From positions 1 to 9,088 of the forward strand of contig JAEKLK010000237.1 of assembly GCA_019509895.1 (NCBI GenBank): 9,088 nucleotides of DNA, in the 5' to 3' direction. The stretch comes from Betaproteobacteria bacterium. Its GTDB lineage: Bacteria > Pseudomonadota > Gammaproteobacteria > Burkholderiales > SG8-39. Both the position numbers and the translations under genes were made by a program. The notes below the pieces were generated by a model. The model was given only the letters and a program-made list of their open reading frames with translations, did no database searches and had not been told where the DNA came from. This document shows, piece by piece, positions 1-6,120 of the stretch; positions within the stretch are counted from its first letter, which is position 1; the number at the start of each line of letters is the position of its first letter.

Positions 1-71
1 GCATCTCCGTCGCCGGCTCCAAGATCGAGCTCCAGGCCGACCGACGCCCCGGTTCGGTAAGCGTGCGCACC
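1..71 (+). repeat. Partial direct repeat, copy 1 (murA internal segment)
   Basis: This segment matches 647-717 at 66 of 71 positions, without gaps. The differences are at positions 22, 24, 26, 44 and 59. Read in frame from position 3 it encodes the part of the MurA C-terminal half that ends in V-S-V-R-T. Of the five differences, two are synonymous (CGA/CGG and GTA/GTG) and three make conservative changes (K-I for R-V). This is the pattern of two functional alleles, not of random errors. The match stops abruptly at 71/72, where this copy continues into MurA N-terminal sequence (M-A-K-L-L) and the other copy continues into A-P-Y-P-G-F. The repeat may extend left beyond the window. Confidence 0.9.
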
Positions 72-446
72 ATGGCGAAGCTGCTGCGCCAGATGGGCGT
101 CGAGGCGGCCGCGCCGGCCGGCGGCCGCATGGTGCTCCGCGCGCGCGAGATCAGCGAGCCGACCGCGGGCTACGACCTCGTCAAGACGATGCGCGCCTCG
201 GTGCTGGTACTCGGGCCGCTGCTCGCGCGTTGCGGTCGGGCCCGCGTGTCGCTGCCCGGCGGCTGCGCCATCGGCCTGCGTCCGGTCGACCAGCACGTGA
301 AAGGGCTGCAAGCGATGGGCGCCACCATCGACATCGAGCACGGCTACATGGACGCACATACCCTCAGTGCGGACCGCGGTCTGCGCGGCGCGCGCATCCT
401 CATGGACATGGTCACGGTCACCGGTACCGAGAACCTGATGATGGCT
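1..446 (+). pseudogene. murA: murA, N-terminal piece with a displaced 5' segment (UDP-GlcNAc enolpyruvyl transferase)
   Basis: MurA transfers enolpyruvate from PEP to UDP-N-acetylglucosamine in the cytoplasm, the first committed step of peptidoglycan synthesis. From codon 72 the frame reads as MurA from about residue 50: M-A-K-L-L-R-Q-M-G, then Y-D-L-V-K-T-M-R-A-S, then the active-site loop P-G-G-C-A-I-G. The PEP-reacting cysteine is the TGC at 264-266, and R-P-V-D-Q-H follows. The normal first 50 or so residues, which carry the Lys-Asn pair of the active site, are absent. In their place is an in-frame stretch from the C-terminal half (see the 1-71 repeat). The homology stops at E-N-L-M-M-A around 446. 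Beyond that the same frame runs on as meaningless arginine-rich sequence to a stop at about 881. As it stands the piece cannot give a working enzyme. Confidence 0.85.
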
Positions 447-447
447 C

Positions 448-1083
448 CAAGGTGCCGGCAGCGACGTGATCCGCATCGAAGGCGTGCGCTCGCTGCATGG
501 CGCCGAGCATACGGTGATGCCCGACCGCATCGAGACCGGTACCTACCTCGTGGCGGCGACCGCCGCCGGCGGCCATGTGCGGCTGCTCGGCGCGGCGTCC
601 GATTGCCTCGATGCCACGCTCGAGAAGCTGCGCGAAGCCGGTGCACGCATCTCCGTCGCCGGCTCCAGGGTAGAGCTCCAGGCCGACCGGCGCCCCGGTT
701 CGGTGAGCGTGCGCACCGCGCCCTATCCCGGTTTCGCCACCGATATGCAGGCGCAGTTCATGGCGCTTGCCGCCATCGCCCAAGGCACCGCCGTCATCAC
801 CGAGACCATTTTCGAGAACCGCTTCATGCACGCGCTCGAGCTGCAGCGTCTCGGGGCCGATATCTCGATCCAGGGAAATAGCGCGATGGTGCGCGGTGTC
901 GAGCGGCTGCAGGCCGCAACTGTCATGGCCACGGACCTGCGCGCTTCCGCCGGCCTGGTGATCGCGGGGCTGGTGGCCGAAGGCGAGACGGTGGTGGATC
1001 GCATCTACCACTTGGACCGCGGCTACGAGGCGCTCGAGGCCAAGCTCGGCGCGCTTGGCGCTCGCGTCGCCCGTTTCAGCTAA
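448..1083 (+). pseudogene. murA: murA, C-terminal piece in a shifted frame (UDP-GlcNAc enolpyruvyl transferase)
   Basis: This is the second half of MurA. It resumes at Q-G-A-G-S-D-V-I-R-I-E-G in a frame one base different from the first piece. It carries the conserved P-D-R-I-E-T-G-T (about 520), T-D-M-Q-A-Q-F (about 740), E-N-R-F-M-H (about 815) and D-R-I-Y-H-L-D-R-G-Y-E (about 997-1029), then the normal C-terminus and a TAA stop. Against E. coli MurA, about 33 residues are missing at the junction with the first piece, including the conserved N-A-A-R-E-P-E block. The frame offset requires the lost length to be 3n+2, so about 101 bases. The first possible start in this frame is GTG at 466, giving 205 aa, but it has no convincing ribosome site. 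It looks like a fragment rather than an independent gene. Its position just before hisG is the usual betaproteobacterial place for murA. Confidence 0.85.
647..717 (+). repeat. Partial direct repeat, copy 2 (in its native murA context)
   Basis: This is the partner of 1-71, offset by 646 bases. Here the segment is in its normal place: it is preceded by the MurA stretch L-E-K-L-R-E-A-G and followed by the conserved R-T-A-P-Y-P-G-F and T-D-M-Q-A-Q-F motifs. It is therefore the native copy, and 1-71 is the displaced one. Confidence 0.9.
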
Positions 1084-1108
1084 AATCCGCTTCCGAATCA
1101 AAGCGCTC

Positions 1109-1129
1109 GGGCCCTTCGGGGCCCTTTTT
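1109..1129 (+). terminator. Intrinsic terminator with UUCG tetraloop between murA and hisG
   Basis: A perfect 6-bp stem GGGCCC/GGGCCC (1109-1114 with 1119-1124) closes a TTCG loop in the very stable C(UUCG)G context. Five T residues follow at 1125-1129, then ATT. It lies 25 nt after the murA stop, as expected for a murA terminator. It also ends only 8 nt before the hisG ATG, so the his operon must either read through it or start essentially at the start codon. Confidence 0.85.
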
Positions 1130-1137
1130 ATTGGCCC

Positions 1138-1776
1138 ATGCCGCTGAGTTTCGCCCTGTCCAAAGGCCGCATCCTCGAGGAGACGCGCCCGCTGCTCGCG
1201 CGCGTCGGCATTCGCCCGAAGGAGGACCCGGAGCGCTCGCGGCGGCTGGTCATCGATACTTCGCGGCGCGACCTGCGGCTCATCATGGTGCGCGCTTCCG
1301 ACACGCCGACCTATGTGCAGCACGGCGGCGCCGACCTCGGCATCGCCGGACGCGACGTGCTGGTCGAGCATGGCGGCGAAGGCCTGTACCAGCCGGTCGA
1401 TCTCGGCATCGCGCGCTGCCGAATGGTGGTCGCAGTGCGCAAGGGCTTCGACTACCAAAGCGCGGTCGCGCAGGGCGCGCGGTTGCGCGTGGCGACCAAG
1501 TACGTCAACACCACGCGCCAGCACTTCGCCGCCAAGGGCGTGCACGTGGACGTGATCCGGCTCTACGGCTCGATGGAACTTGCGCCGCTCACCGGCCTTG
1601 CCGATGCGATCGTCGACCTTGTCGCCACCGGCCGCACGCTGCGCGAAAACGGCCTGGTCGCGGTCGAGGAAATCATCCCGGTGTCGGCCCGGCTGATCGT
1701 CAATCAGGCGGCGCTGAAGACCAAGCGCGCGGCGCTGCAGCCGCTGATTGACGCCTTCGCCGAGGCCGCCGCATGA
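1138..1776 (+). CDS. hisG: ATP phosphoribosyltransferase catalytic subunit, short form (HisG)
   Basis: HisG condenses ATP with PRPP to give N1-(5-phosphoribosyl)-ATP, the first and feedback-controlled step of histidine synthesis. The 212-aa product opens with the family start F-A-L-S-K-G-R (residues 5-11). It then has G-A-D-L-G-I-A-G-R-D-V-L (64-75), the A-T-K-Y segment (119-122) and the PRPP-binding D-A-I-V-D-L-V-A-T-G-R-T-L (156-168). The length and the lack of a C-terminal regulatory domain mark the short form, which in known species works only as a complex with the HisRS-like subunit HisZ. No hisZ is in this window. ATG 1138 fits the family N-terminus, but no good Shine-Dalgarno is visible and a terminator hairpin ends 8 nt upstream. 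The stop overlaps the hisD start by the four bases ATGA. Confidence 0.97.
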   Translation: MPLSFALSKGRILEETRPLLARVGIRPKEDPERSRRLVIDTSRRDLRLIMVRASDTPTYVQHGGADLGIAGRDVLVEHGGEGLYQPVDLGIARCRMVVAVRKGFDYQSAVAQGARLRVATKYVNTTRQHFAAKGVHVDVIRLYGSMELAPLTGLADAIVDLVATGRTLRENGLVAVEEIIPVSARLIVNQAALKTKRAALQPLIDAFAEAAA

Positions 1777-3050
1777 AGCTGCGCCGCCTCAGCACCGCCG
1801 ACGAGGGCTTTGCCGCCCAGCTGGAAGCGCTTCGCTTCGCTGGCGCACGGGACGATGCGCTCGAGCAGACGGTGCGCGAGATCCTCGCCGACGTGCGCGC
1901 GCGCGGCGATGCGGCGCTGCTCGAGTACGCGCGTCGCTTCGATCGCGCGAGCGCCGGCGCGGTGCGCGAGCTCGACGTGACCGCCCGCCTGCGCACCGCG
2001 CTCGACGCCCTGGGTTCGGCCGAGCGCGAGGCGCTGCGCGCGGCCCATGAGCGCATACGCGCCTTTCACGAACGGCAGGTGCAGAGCTCGTGGGATTTCC
2101 GCGAAGCGGACGGCACGCGGCTCGGCCAGCGGGTGCGCCCGCTCGAGCGCGTGGGCCTCTACGTCCCGGGCGGCAAGGCCGCTTATCCGTCATCGGTGCT
2201 GATGAACGCAGTGCCGGCGAAGCTCGCCGGTGTGCGCGAGCTCATCATGGTGAGCCCGAATCCCGATCCCACCGTGATCGCCGCCGGAGCCCTTGCGGGC
2301 GTCGACCGTGTCCTCGCGCTGGGGGGCGCCCATGCCGTGGGTGCGCTTGCGTATGGCACCGAATCCATTCCTCGCGTGGACAAGATCGTCGGCCCCGGCA
2401 ATGTGTACGTCGCGGAGGCGAAGCGCCAGGTGTTCGGCGAAGTCGGTATCGACATGCTCGCCGGTCCCTCGGAGATCTTGGTCATCAGCGATGGCGCAGC
2501 GCCGGCCGAGTGGCTCGCCATGGATCTCTTCTCGCAGGCCGAGCACGATGAGGCGGCGCAGGCAGTGCTGCTTTCACCCGACGATCGCCACTTGGACGCT
2601 GTGGCAATGGCGATCGAGCGCCTGCTCCCCGCGATGCCGCGCAAGGAGGTCATCGCAGCGTCGCTCGAGAAGCGCGGCGCGCTCATCCGCACGCGCGATC
2701 TGGAGGAGGCGTGCGCCATCGCGAACCGCATCGCACCCGAGCACCTCGAGCTGGTCGTGGCCGAGCCCGACCGGTGGCTGGCGCGCATCACGAATGCCGG
2801 CGCGATCTTTCTCGGCCGCTACAGCTCGGAGGCGCTCGGCGACTACTGCGCGGGCCCGAACCACGTGCTGCCTACGGCCGGCAGCGCGCGCTTTTCCTCG
2901 CCGCTCGGCGTCTACGACTTCCAGAAGCGCACGAGCATCATCGAGGTGTCGCAGGCGGCGGCGGCGCGCTTGGGGCGCGTGGCAGCGACGCTCGCCGATG
3001 CCGAAGGCCTGCCCGCACATGCGCGCGCCGCCCGCATGAGGTTCGAATGA
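1773..3050 (+). CDS. hisD: Histidinol dehydrogenase (HisD)
   Basis: HisD is a zinc enzyme that oxidises L-histidinol through the aldehyde to L-histidine with two NAD+, the last two steps of the pathway. The 425-aa product has the usual length. It carries Y-V-P-G-G (130-134), the G-G-A-H-A-V-G-A-L-A-Y-G-T block (184-196) and V-G-P-G-N-V-Y-V (206-213). The conserved zinc ligands can be placed by comparison with E. coli: Gln255 and His258 in S-Q-A-E-H-D-E, Asp357 in G-D-Y-C-A-G, and His416 in L-P-A-H. The catalytic Glu-His pair is Glu323-His324 in P-E-H-L-E-L. All are present, so it should be active. The ATG lies in an ATGA overlap with the hisG stop, which suggests translational coupling. Its own stop overlaps hisC in the same way. 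Confidence 0.98.
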   Translation: MKLRRLSTADEGFAAQLEALRFAGARDDALEQTVREILADVRARGDAALLEYARRFDRASAGAVRELDVTARLRTALDALGSAEREALRAAHERIRAFHERQVQSSWDFREADGTRLGQRVRPLERVGLYVPGGKAAYPSSVLMNAVPAKLAGVRELIMVSPNPDPTVIAAGALAGVDRVLALGGAHAVGALAYGTESIPRVDKIVGPGNVYVAEAKRQVFGEVGIDMLAGPSEILVISDGAAPAEWLAMDLFSQAEHDEAAQAVLLSPDDRHLDAVAMAIERLLPAMPRKEVIAASLEKRGALIRTRDLEEACAIANRIAPEHLELVVAEPDRWLARITNAGAIFLGRYSSEALGDYCAGPNHVLPTAGSARFSSPLGVYDFQKRTSIIEVSQAAAARLGRVAATLADAEGLPAHARAARMRFE

Positions 3051-4099
3051 AGCCGCAGGATCTGATGCGGCCCGAGATCCTGGCGATGAGCGCCTACGCC
3101 GTGCCGCACGCCGCCGGCATGGTGAAGCTCGACGCGATGGAAAACCCGTATTCGCTGCCGCCCGCGCTGCGGCGCGAGCTAGCGGAGCGACTGGCAGGAG
3201 TGGAGCTCAACCGCTATCCGGAGCCCAACCCGGCGCGCCTGCGCCAGCTGATCACGAAAAAGATGTGCGTGCCCGCGGGCATGGAGATCCTCCTCGGCAA
3301 CGGCTCAGACGACCTGATCCAGATCCTGACGCTCGCGCTCTCGCGTCCCGGGGCAGCGCTGATGTACCCGTCGCCCACGTTCGTCATGTACAGCATGAAC
3401 GCGGCATTCACCGGCATGCGGGCCATCGCGGTGCCGCTGCGCGACGATTTCTCGCTCGACGGGGACGCCTTCATCGCGCGCATGCGCGCCGAGCGGCCCG
3501 CGCTCGTGTTTCTCGCCTATCCGAACAATCCGACCGGCGTGCTCTATCCGCGCGAGGAGGTGCTACGCATCATCGCCGCCGCGCCAGGCATCGTCGTGCT
3601 GGACGAGGCCTATCACGTTTTCGCCGGCGAAACCTTCATGCAGGAGCTTCCGCGCTTCGCCAATCTGCTCGTGCTGCGCACCGTATCGAAGCTCGGGCTC
3701 GCGGGCATCCGCCTCGGCTATCTCGCCGGGCGGCCGGAATGGATCGAGCAGCTGAACAAGGTGCGGCAGGTGTACAACATCAATGTGCTGACCGAGGCGG
3801 CGGCCTTTTTCGTGCTCGAGCGGCTCGAGTTGCTCGAGGCCCAGGCGGCGGAGATTCGCGTCGAGCGCGAGCGCCTCGGGGCCGCGCTCGCGGCGCTGCC
3901 CGCGGTCACGGTCTTTCCGTCGCGGGCCAACTTCTTTCTGGTGCGGGTCGAGGACGCCGAGCGCACCTTCGATGCGCTCAGCCGCCAGGGCGTGCTCGTG
4001 CGCAAGCTGCATCCGGGACTGGCGCAGTGCCTGCGCATCACCGTCGGCACGCCGGAGGAAAACCGTATACTGCTCAAGGCGCTCAAGGAAGCGCTTTGA
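3047..4099 (+). CDS. hisC: Histidinol-phosphate aminotransferase (HisC)
   Basis: HisC is a PLP enzyme of aminotransferase class I/II that converts imidazole-acetol phosphate and glutamate to histidinol phosphate. The 350-aa product begins at the ATG in the ATGA overlap with hisD. A GAGG stretch at 3038-3041, 5 nt upstream, may serve as its ribosome site. Visible motifs are L-D-A-M-E-N-P-Y near the N-terminus (28-35), G-N-G-S-D-D (84-89), the cofactor-contact P-N-N-P-T-G (159-164) and D-E-A-Y (186-189). The Schiff-base lysine is Lys215 in V-S-K-L-G-L-A-G-I-R-L-G, and the substrate-carboxylate arginine is in L-R-I-T-V-G-T (Arg330). The same frame stays open upstream to 2711, but that extension lies inside hisD and has no family similarity, so I did not use it. 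Confidence 0.97.
   Translation: MKPQDLMRPEILAMSAYAVPHAAGMVKLDAMENPYSLPPALRRELAERLAGVELNRYPEPNPARLRQLITKKMCVPAGMEILLGNGSDDLIQILTLALSRPGAALMYPSPTFVMYSMNAAFTGMRAIAVPLRDDFSLDGDAFIARMRAERPALVFLAYPNNPTGVLYPREEVLRIIAAAPGIVVLDEAYHVFAGETFMQELPRFANLLVLRTVSKLGLAGIRLGYLAGRPEWIEQLNKVRQVYNINVLTEAAAFFVLERLELLEAQAAEIRVERERLGAALAALPAVTVFPSRANFFLVRVEDAERTFDALSRQGVLVRKLHPGLAQCLRITVGTPEENRILLKALKEAL
4085..4090 (+). promoter_or_regulatory. Shine-Dalgarno-like AAGGAA before hisB
   Basis: AAGGAA at the end of hisC lies 14 nt before the hisB ATG (4105), which is too far for a typical site. It is only 5 nt before an in-frame TTG at 4096 that overlaps the hisC stop as TTGA. This spacing raises the possibility that hisB starts at the TTG with three extra residues. 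Confidence 0.45.
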
Positions 4100-4104
4100 A
4101 CCCG

Positions 4105-4692
4105 ATGCGCACCGCCGAAGTCGTCCGCAACACCAAGGAAACGCAGATCCGCGTGCGCGTCGATCTCGACGGCAGCGGCAGGACGCGCCTCGCTACCGGC
4201 CTGCCCTTTCTCGAGCACATGCTCGACCAGGTGGCGCGCCATGGCATGCTCGATCTGGAGATCGAAGCCAAGGGCGACCTGCACATCGACGCGCACCACA
4301 CGGTCGAAGACATCGGCATCACGCTCGGGCAGGCATGCGCGCGCGCCATCGGCGACAAGGCGGGCGTACGCCGCTTCGGCCACGCCTACGTGCCGCTCGA
4401 CGAGGCGCTCTCGCGCGTGGTGATCGACTTTTCCGGCCGGCCCAGCCTCGAGTACCACGTCAAGTTCACGCGCAGCCTGATCGGCGAGTTCGATGTCGAC
4501 CTGGTGCACGAATTCTTCCAGGGCTTCGTCAATCACGCGCAGGTGACGCTGCACATCGACAACCTGCGCGGCGACAACGCGCACCACCAGTGCGAGACGA
4601 TCTTCAAGGCTTTCGCGCGAGCGCTGCGCAGCGCGGTGGAGCGCGATCCGCGCGGACAGGGCACCATTCCTTCCACCAAGGGAGCGCTCTAG
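4105..4692 (+). CDS. hisB: Imidazoleglycerol-phosphate dehydratase (HisB), monofunctional
   Basis: HisB dehydrates imidazole-glycerol phosphate to imidazole-acetol phosphate using two manganese ions. The 195-aa product is the dehydratase alone, without the N-terminal histidinol-phosphatase domain found in E. coli. Both metal-binding HHxxE motifs of the duplicated half-domains are present: H-H-T-V-E (64-68) and H-H-Q-C-E (160-164). So are F-L-E-H-M-L-D-Q (35-42) and the C-terminal I-P-S-T-K-G. I chose ATG 4105, giving the familiar M-R-T-A-E-V start. TTG 4096 is an alternative that would add L-N-P before it and would fit the ribosome-site spacing better. The histidinol-phosphate phosphatase step must come from another locus. 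Confidence 0.96.
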   Translation: MRTAEVVRNTKETQIRVRVDLDGSGRTRLATGLPFLEHMLDQVARHGMLDLEIEAKGDLHIDAHHTVEDIGITLGQACARAIGDKAGVRRFGHAYVPLDEALSRVVIDFSGRPSLEYHVKFTRSLIGEFDVDLVHEFFQGFVNHAQVTLHIDNLRGDNAHHQCETIFKAFARALRSAVERDPRGQGTIPSTKGAL

Positions 4693-4702
4693 CGCCACCG
4701 CT

Positions 4703-5314
4703 GTGCGAATCGCCGTCGTCGATTACGGCATGGGCAACCTGCGCTCGGTGTCGAAAGCGCTGGAGCATGTTGCGCCGCAGGCGCAGGTGCTCGTCACGGC
4801 CGAGCCGGAGCTGATCCGCTCGGCCGAGCGTGTCGTCGTTCCGGGACAGGGCGCTTTGCCCGACTGCATGCGCAGTCTCGCGGCGAGCGGTGCGCGCGAG
4901 GCGGTGCTGGAGGCACTCGCCAGCAAGCCCTACCTCGGCATCTGCCTGGGGCTGCAGATGCTCTTCGAGCATGGCGACGAAGGCGACACGCCGGGCCTCG
5001 CGCTGCTCGCCGGGCAGGTACCGCGCTTTTCAGTGTCCGGGCTGAAAATCCCGCATATGGGCTGGAACGAGGTGCTGCAGGAAAAACCCCACGCTCTCTG
5101 GGCCGGGATCGGCGACCGGAGCCGTTTTTACTTCGTGCACAGCTACTACCCCGCCCCCGCGGAGCACGCGCTGAGCGCTGCAAGCTGCGTCTATGGCGCG
5201 CCCTTTACCTGCGCAGTCGCCCGGGATAACATCTTTGCGGTACAGTTTCATCCTGAAAAGAGCCAGTCCGCCGGGCTGCAACTCCTCTCCAACTTCATTC
5301 GCTGGCGTCCCTGA
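4703..5314 (+). CDS. hisH: Imidazole glycerol phosphate synthase, glutaminase subunit (HisH)
   Basis: HisH is a class I glutamine amidotransferase. It hydrolyses glutamine and passes ammonia through HisF to PRFAR. The 203-aa product starts with a GTG codon that gives the family N-terminus R-I-A-V-V-D-Y-G-M-G-N-L (2-13). No nearer start exists in frame, and no clear Shine-Dalgarno is seen; AAGGGAG at 4678-4684 is 18 nt away. The catalytic triad is present: nucleophile Cys81 in G-I-C-L-G-L-Q-M-L-F, and His183 with Glu185 in Q-F-H-P-E-K-S. The P-G-Q-G-A (47-51) oxyanion-region loop is also visible. It lies 10 nt after hisB. In some Burkholderia a marC-like gene sits at this point, but none is present here. 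Confidence 0.97.
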   Translation: MRIAVVDYGMGNLRSVSKALEHVAPQAQVLVTAEPELIRSAERVVVPGQGALPDCMRSLAASGAREAVLEALASKPYLGICLGLQMLFEHGDEGDTPGLALLAGQVPRFSVSGLKIPHMGWNEVLQEKPHALWAGIGDRSRFYFVHSYYPAPAEHALSAASCVYGAPFTCAVARDNIFAVQFHPEKSQSAGLQLLSNFIRWRP

Positions 5315-5368
5315 TCTAACACCCGATTGACGGCCTGGTCTGCGCGCCGTGATCCCCAAAGTGTTGCA

Positions 5369-6118
5369 GTGCTGATCATTCCCGCGATCGACGTGAAGGA
5401 CGGTCGCTGTGTACGCCTGCAGCAGGGGAAGATGGAGACGGCCACGGTGTTTTCCGACAATCCGGTGCAGATGGCCAAGCACTGGGCAGCGCACGGCGCG
5501 CGTCGCCTGCACATCGTCGACCTGAACGGCGCCATCGCCGGCCGGCCAAAGAACGAGAAAGTGATCCGCGAGATGGTGGCCGCGGTCGGCGAGCAGGTGC
5601 CGATCCAGGTCGGCGGCGGCATCCGCGACCTCGACACGATCGAGAGCTATCTGGACGCGGGCGTCACCTACATCGTCATCGGCACCGCGGCGGTGAAGAA
5701 TCCGGGATTTCTTTCCGACGCCTGCTACGCATTTCCGGGACACATCATCGCCGGACTCGACGCCAAGGAGGGCAAGGTGGCGGTCGAAGGTTGGTCCAAG
5801 CTCACCGGCCACGACGTGCTCGACCTCGCCAAGAAGTACGAGGACTACGGCATCGAAGCGCTCATCTACACCGACATCGGCCGCGACGGCATGATGAGCG
5901 GCATCAACATCGACGCCACGCTGCGTCTGGCGCAGGCAACCAAGACGCCGCTCATCGCTTCGGGTGGCCTGAACAGCGTCGCCGATGTGCAGACCGTATG
6001 CACCAAGCTCGCGCCCGAGGGCGTGATCGGCGCCATCGCCGGGCGCGCGCTTTACGAGGGAACGCTGGAGCTCAAGACGGCGCAGGCCGCCGCCGACAAG
6101 GCGCTCGGGAAGGCCTGA
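5369..6118 (+). CDS. hisA: ProFAR isomerase (HisA)
   Basis: HisA is a (beta-alpha)8-barrel enzyme that converts ProFAR to PRFAR by an Amadori rearrangement. I chose the GTG at 5369, which gives the exact family start L-I-I-P-A-I-D-V-K-D-G (249 aa). The frame is open further upstream to a TTG at 5327, but that 14-residue extension has no family similarity. The general acid/base pair is Asp8 (in A-I-D-V-K) and Asp131 (in A-G-L-D-A-K). The phosphate-binding glycine motifs are V-G-G-G-I-R (81-86) and A-S-G-G-L (197-201). Y-T-D-I-G-R-D-G-M (167-175) is the usual sixth-strand signature. A 54-nt gap separates it from hisH, the largest gap within the his cluster. The gap holds no clear ribosome site. 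Confidence 0.96.
   Translation: MLIIPAIDVKDGRCVRLQQGKMETATVFSDNPVQMAKHWAAHGARRLHIVDLNGAIAGRPKNEKVIREMVAAVGEQVPIQVGGGIRDLDTIESYLDAGVTYIVIGTAAVKNPGFLSDACYAFPGHIIAGLDAKEGKVAVEGWSKLTGHDVLDLAKKYEDYGIEALIYTDIGRDGMMSGINIDATLRLAQATKTPLIASGGLNSVADVQTVCTKLAPEGVIGAIAGRALYEGTLELKTAQAAADKALGKA
6107..6113 (+). promoter_or_regulatory. Ribosome binding site of hisF
   Basis: GGGAAGG inside the end of hisA lies 7 nt before the GTG at 6121. This good spacing supports GTG 6121 as the hisF start and is one of the few clear Shine-Dalgarno sequences in the his cluster. Confidence 0.65.
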
Positions 6119-6120
6119 GC

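Noticed and set aside
1..1083. Two separate functional genes in the murA region
   Set aside because: Both frames carry complementary, non-overlapping parts of one MurA, with a piece missing between them. A broken or mis-assembled single gene explains them better than two small novel genes.
1084..1137. Histidine leader peptide or attenuator upstream of hisG
   Set aside because: The gap has no start codon followed by a run of His codons and no alternative anti-terminator pairing that I can see. Only a simple terminator hairpin is present.
418..1545. Long open frame on the minus strand (375 codons) opposite murA and hisG
   Set aside because: It lies fully antisense to clear MurA and HisG coding sequence. 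Its product is low-complexity, rich in Ala, Arg, His and Gly. Such frames are expected opposite GC-rich genes with biased third positions.
3718..4698. Long minus-strand open frame (326 codons) opposite hisC and hisB
   Set aside because: It is antisense to well-supported HisC and HisB, shows no recognisable motif, and crosses a gene boundary. It is a codon-bias shadow.
5315..5368. Possible internal promoter in the 54-nt hisH-hisA gap
   Set aside because: A TTGACG at 5327-5332 resembles a -35 box, but the sequence 17 nt downstream (TGATCC) is a poor -10 box. There is no second supporting signal, so I do not call a promoter.
5327..5368. Longer HisA beginning at the TTG at 5327
   Set aside because: The added 14 residues have no family similarity. 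The conserved HisA N-terminus begins exactly at GTG 5369.
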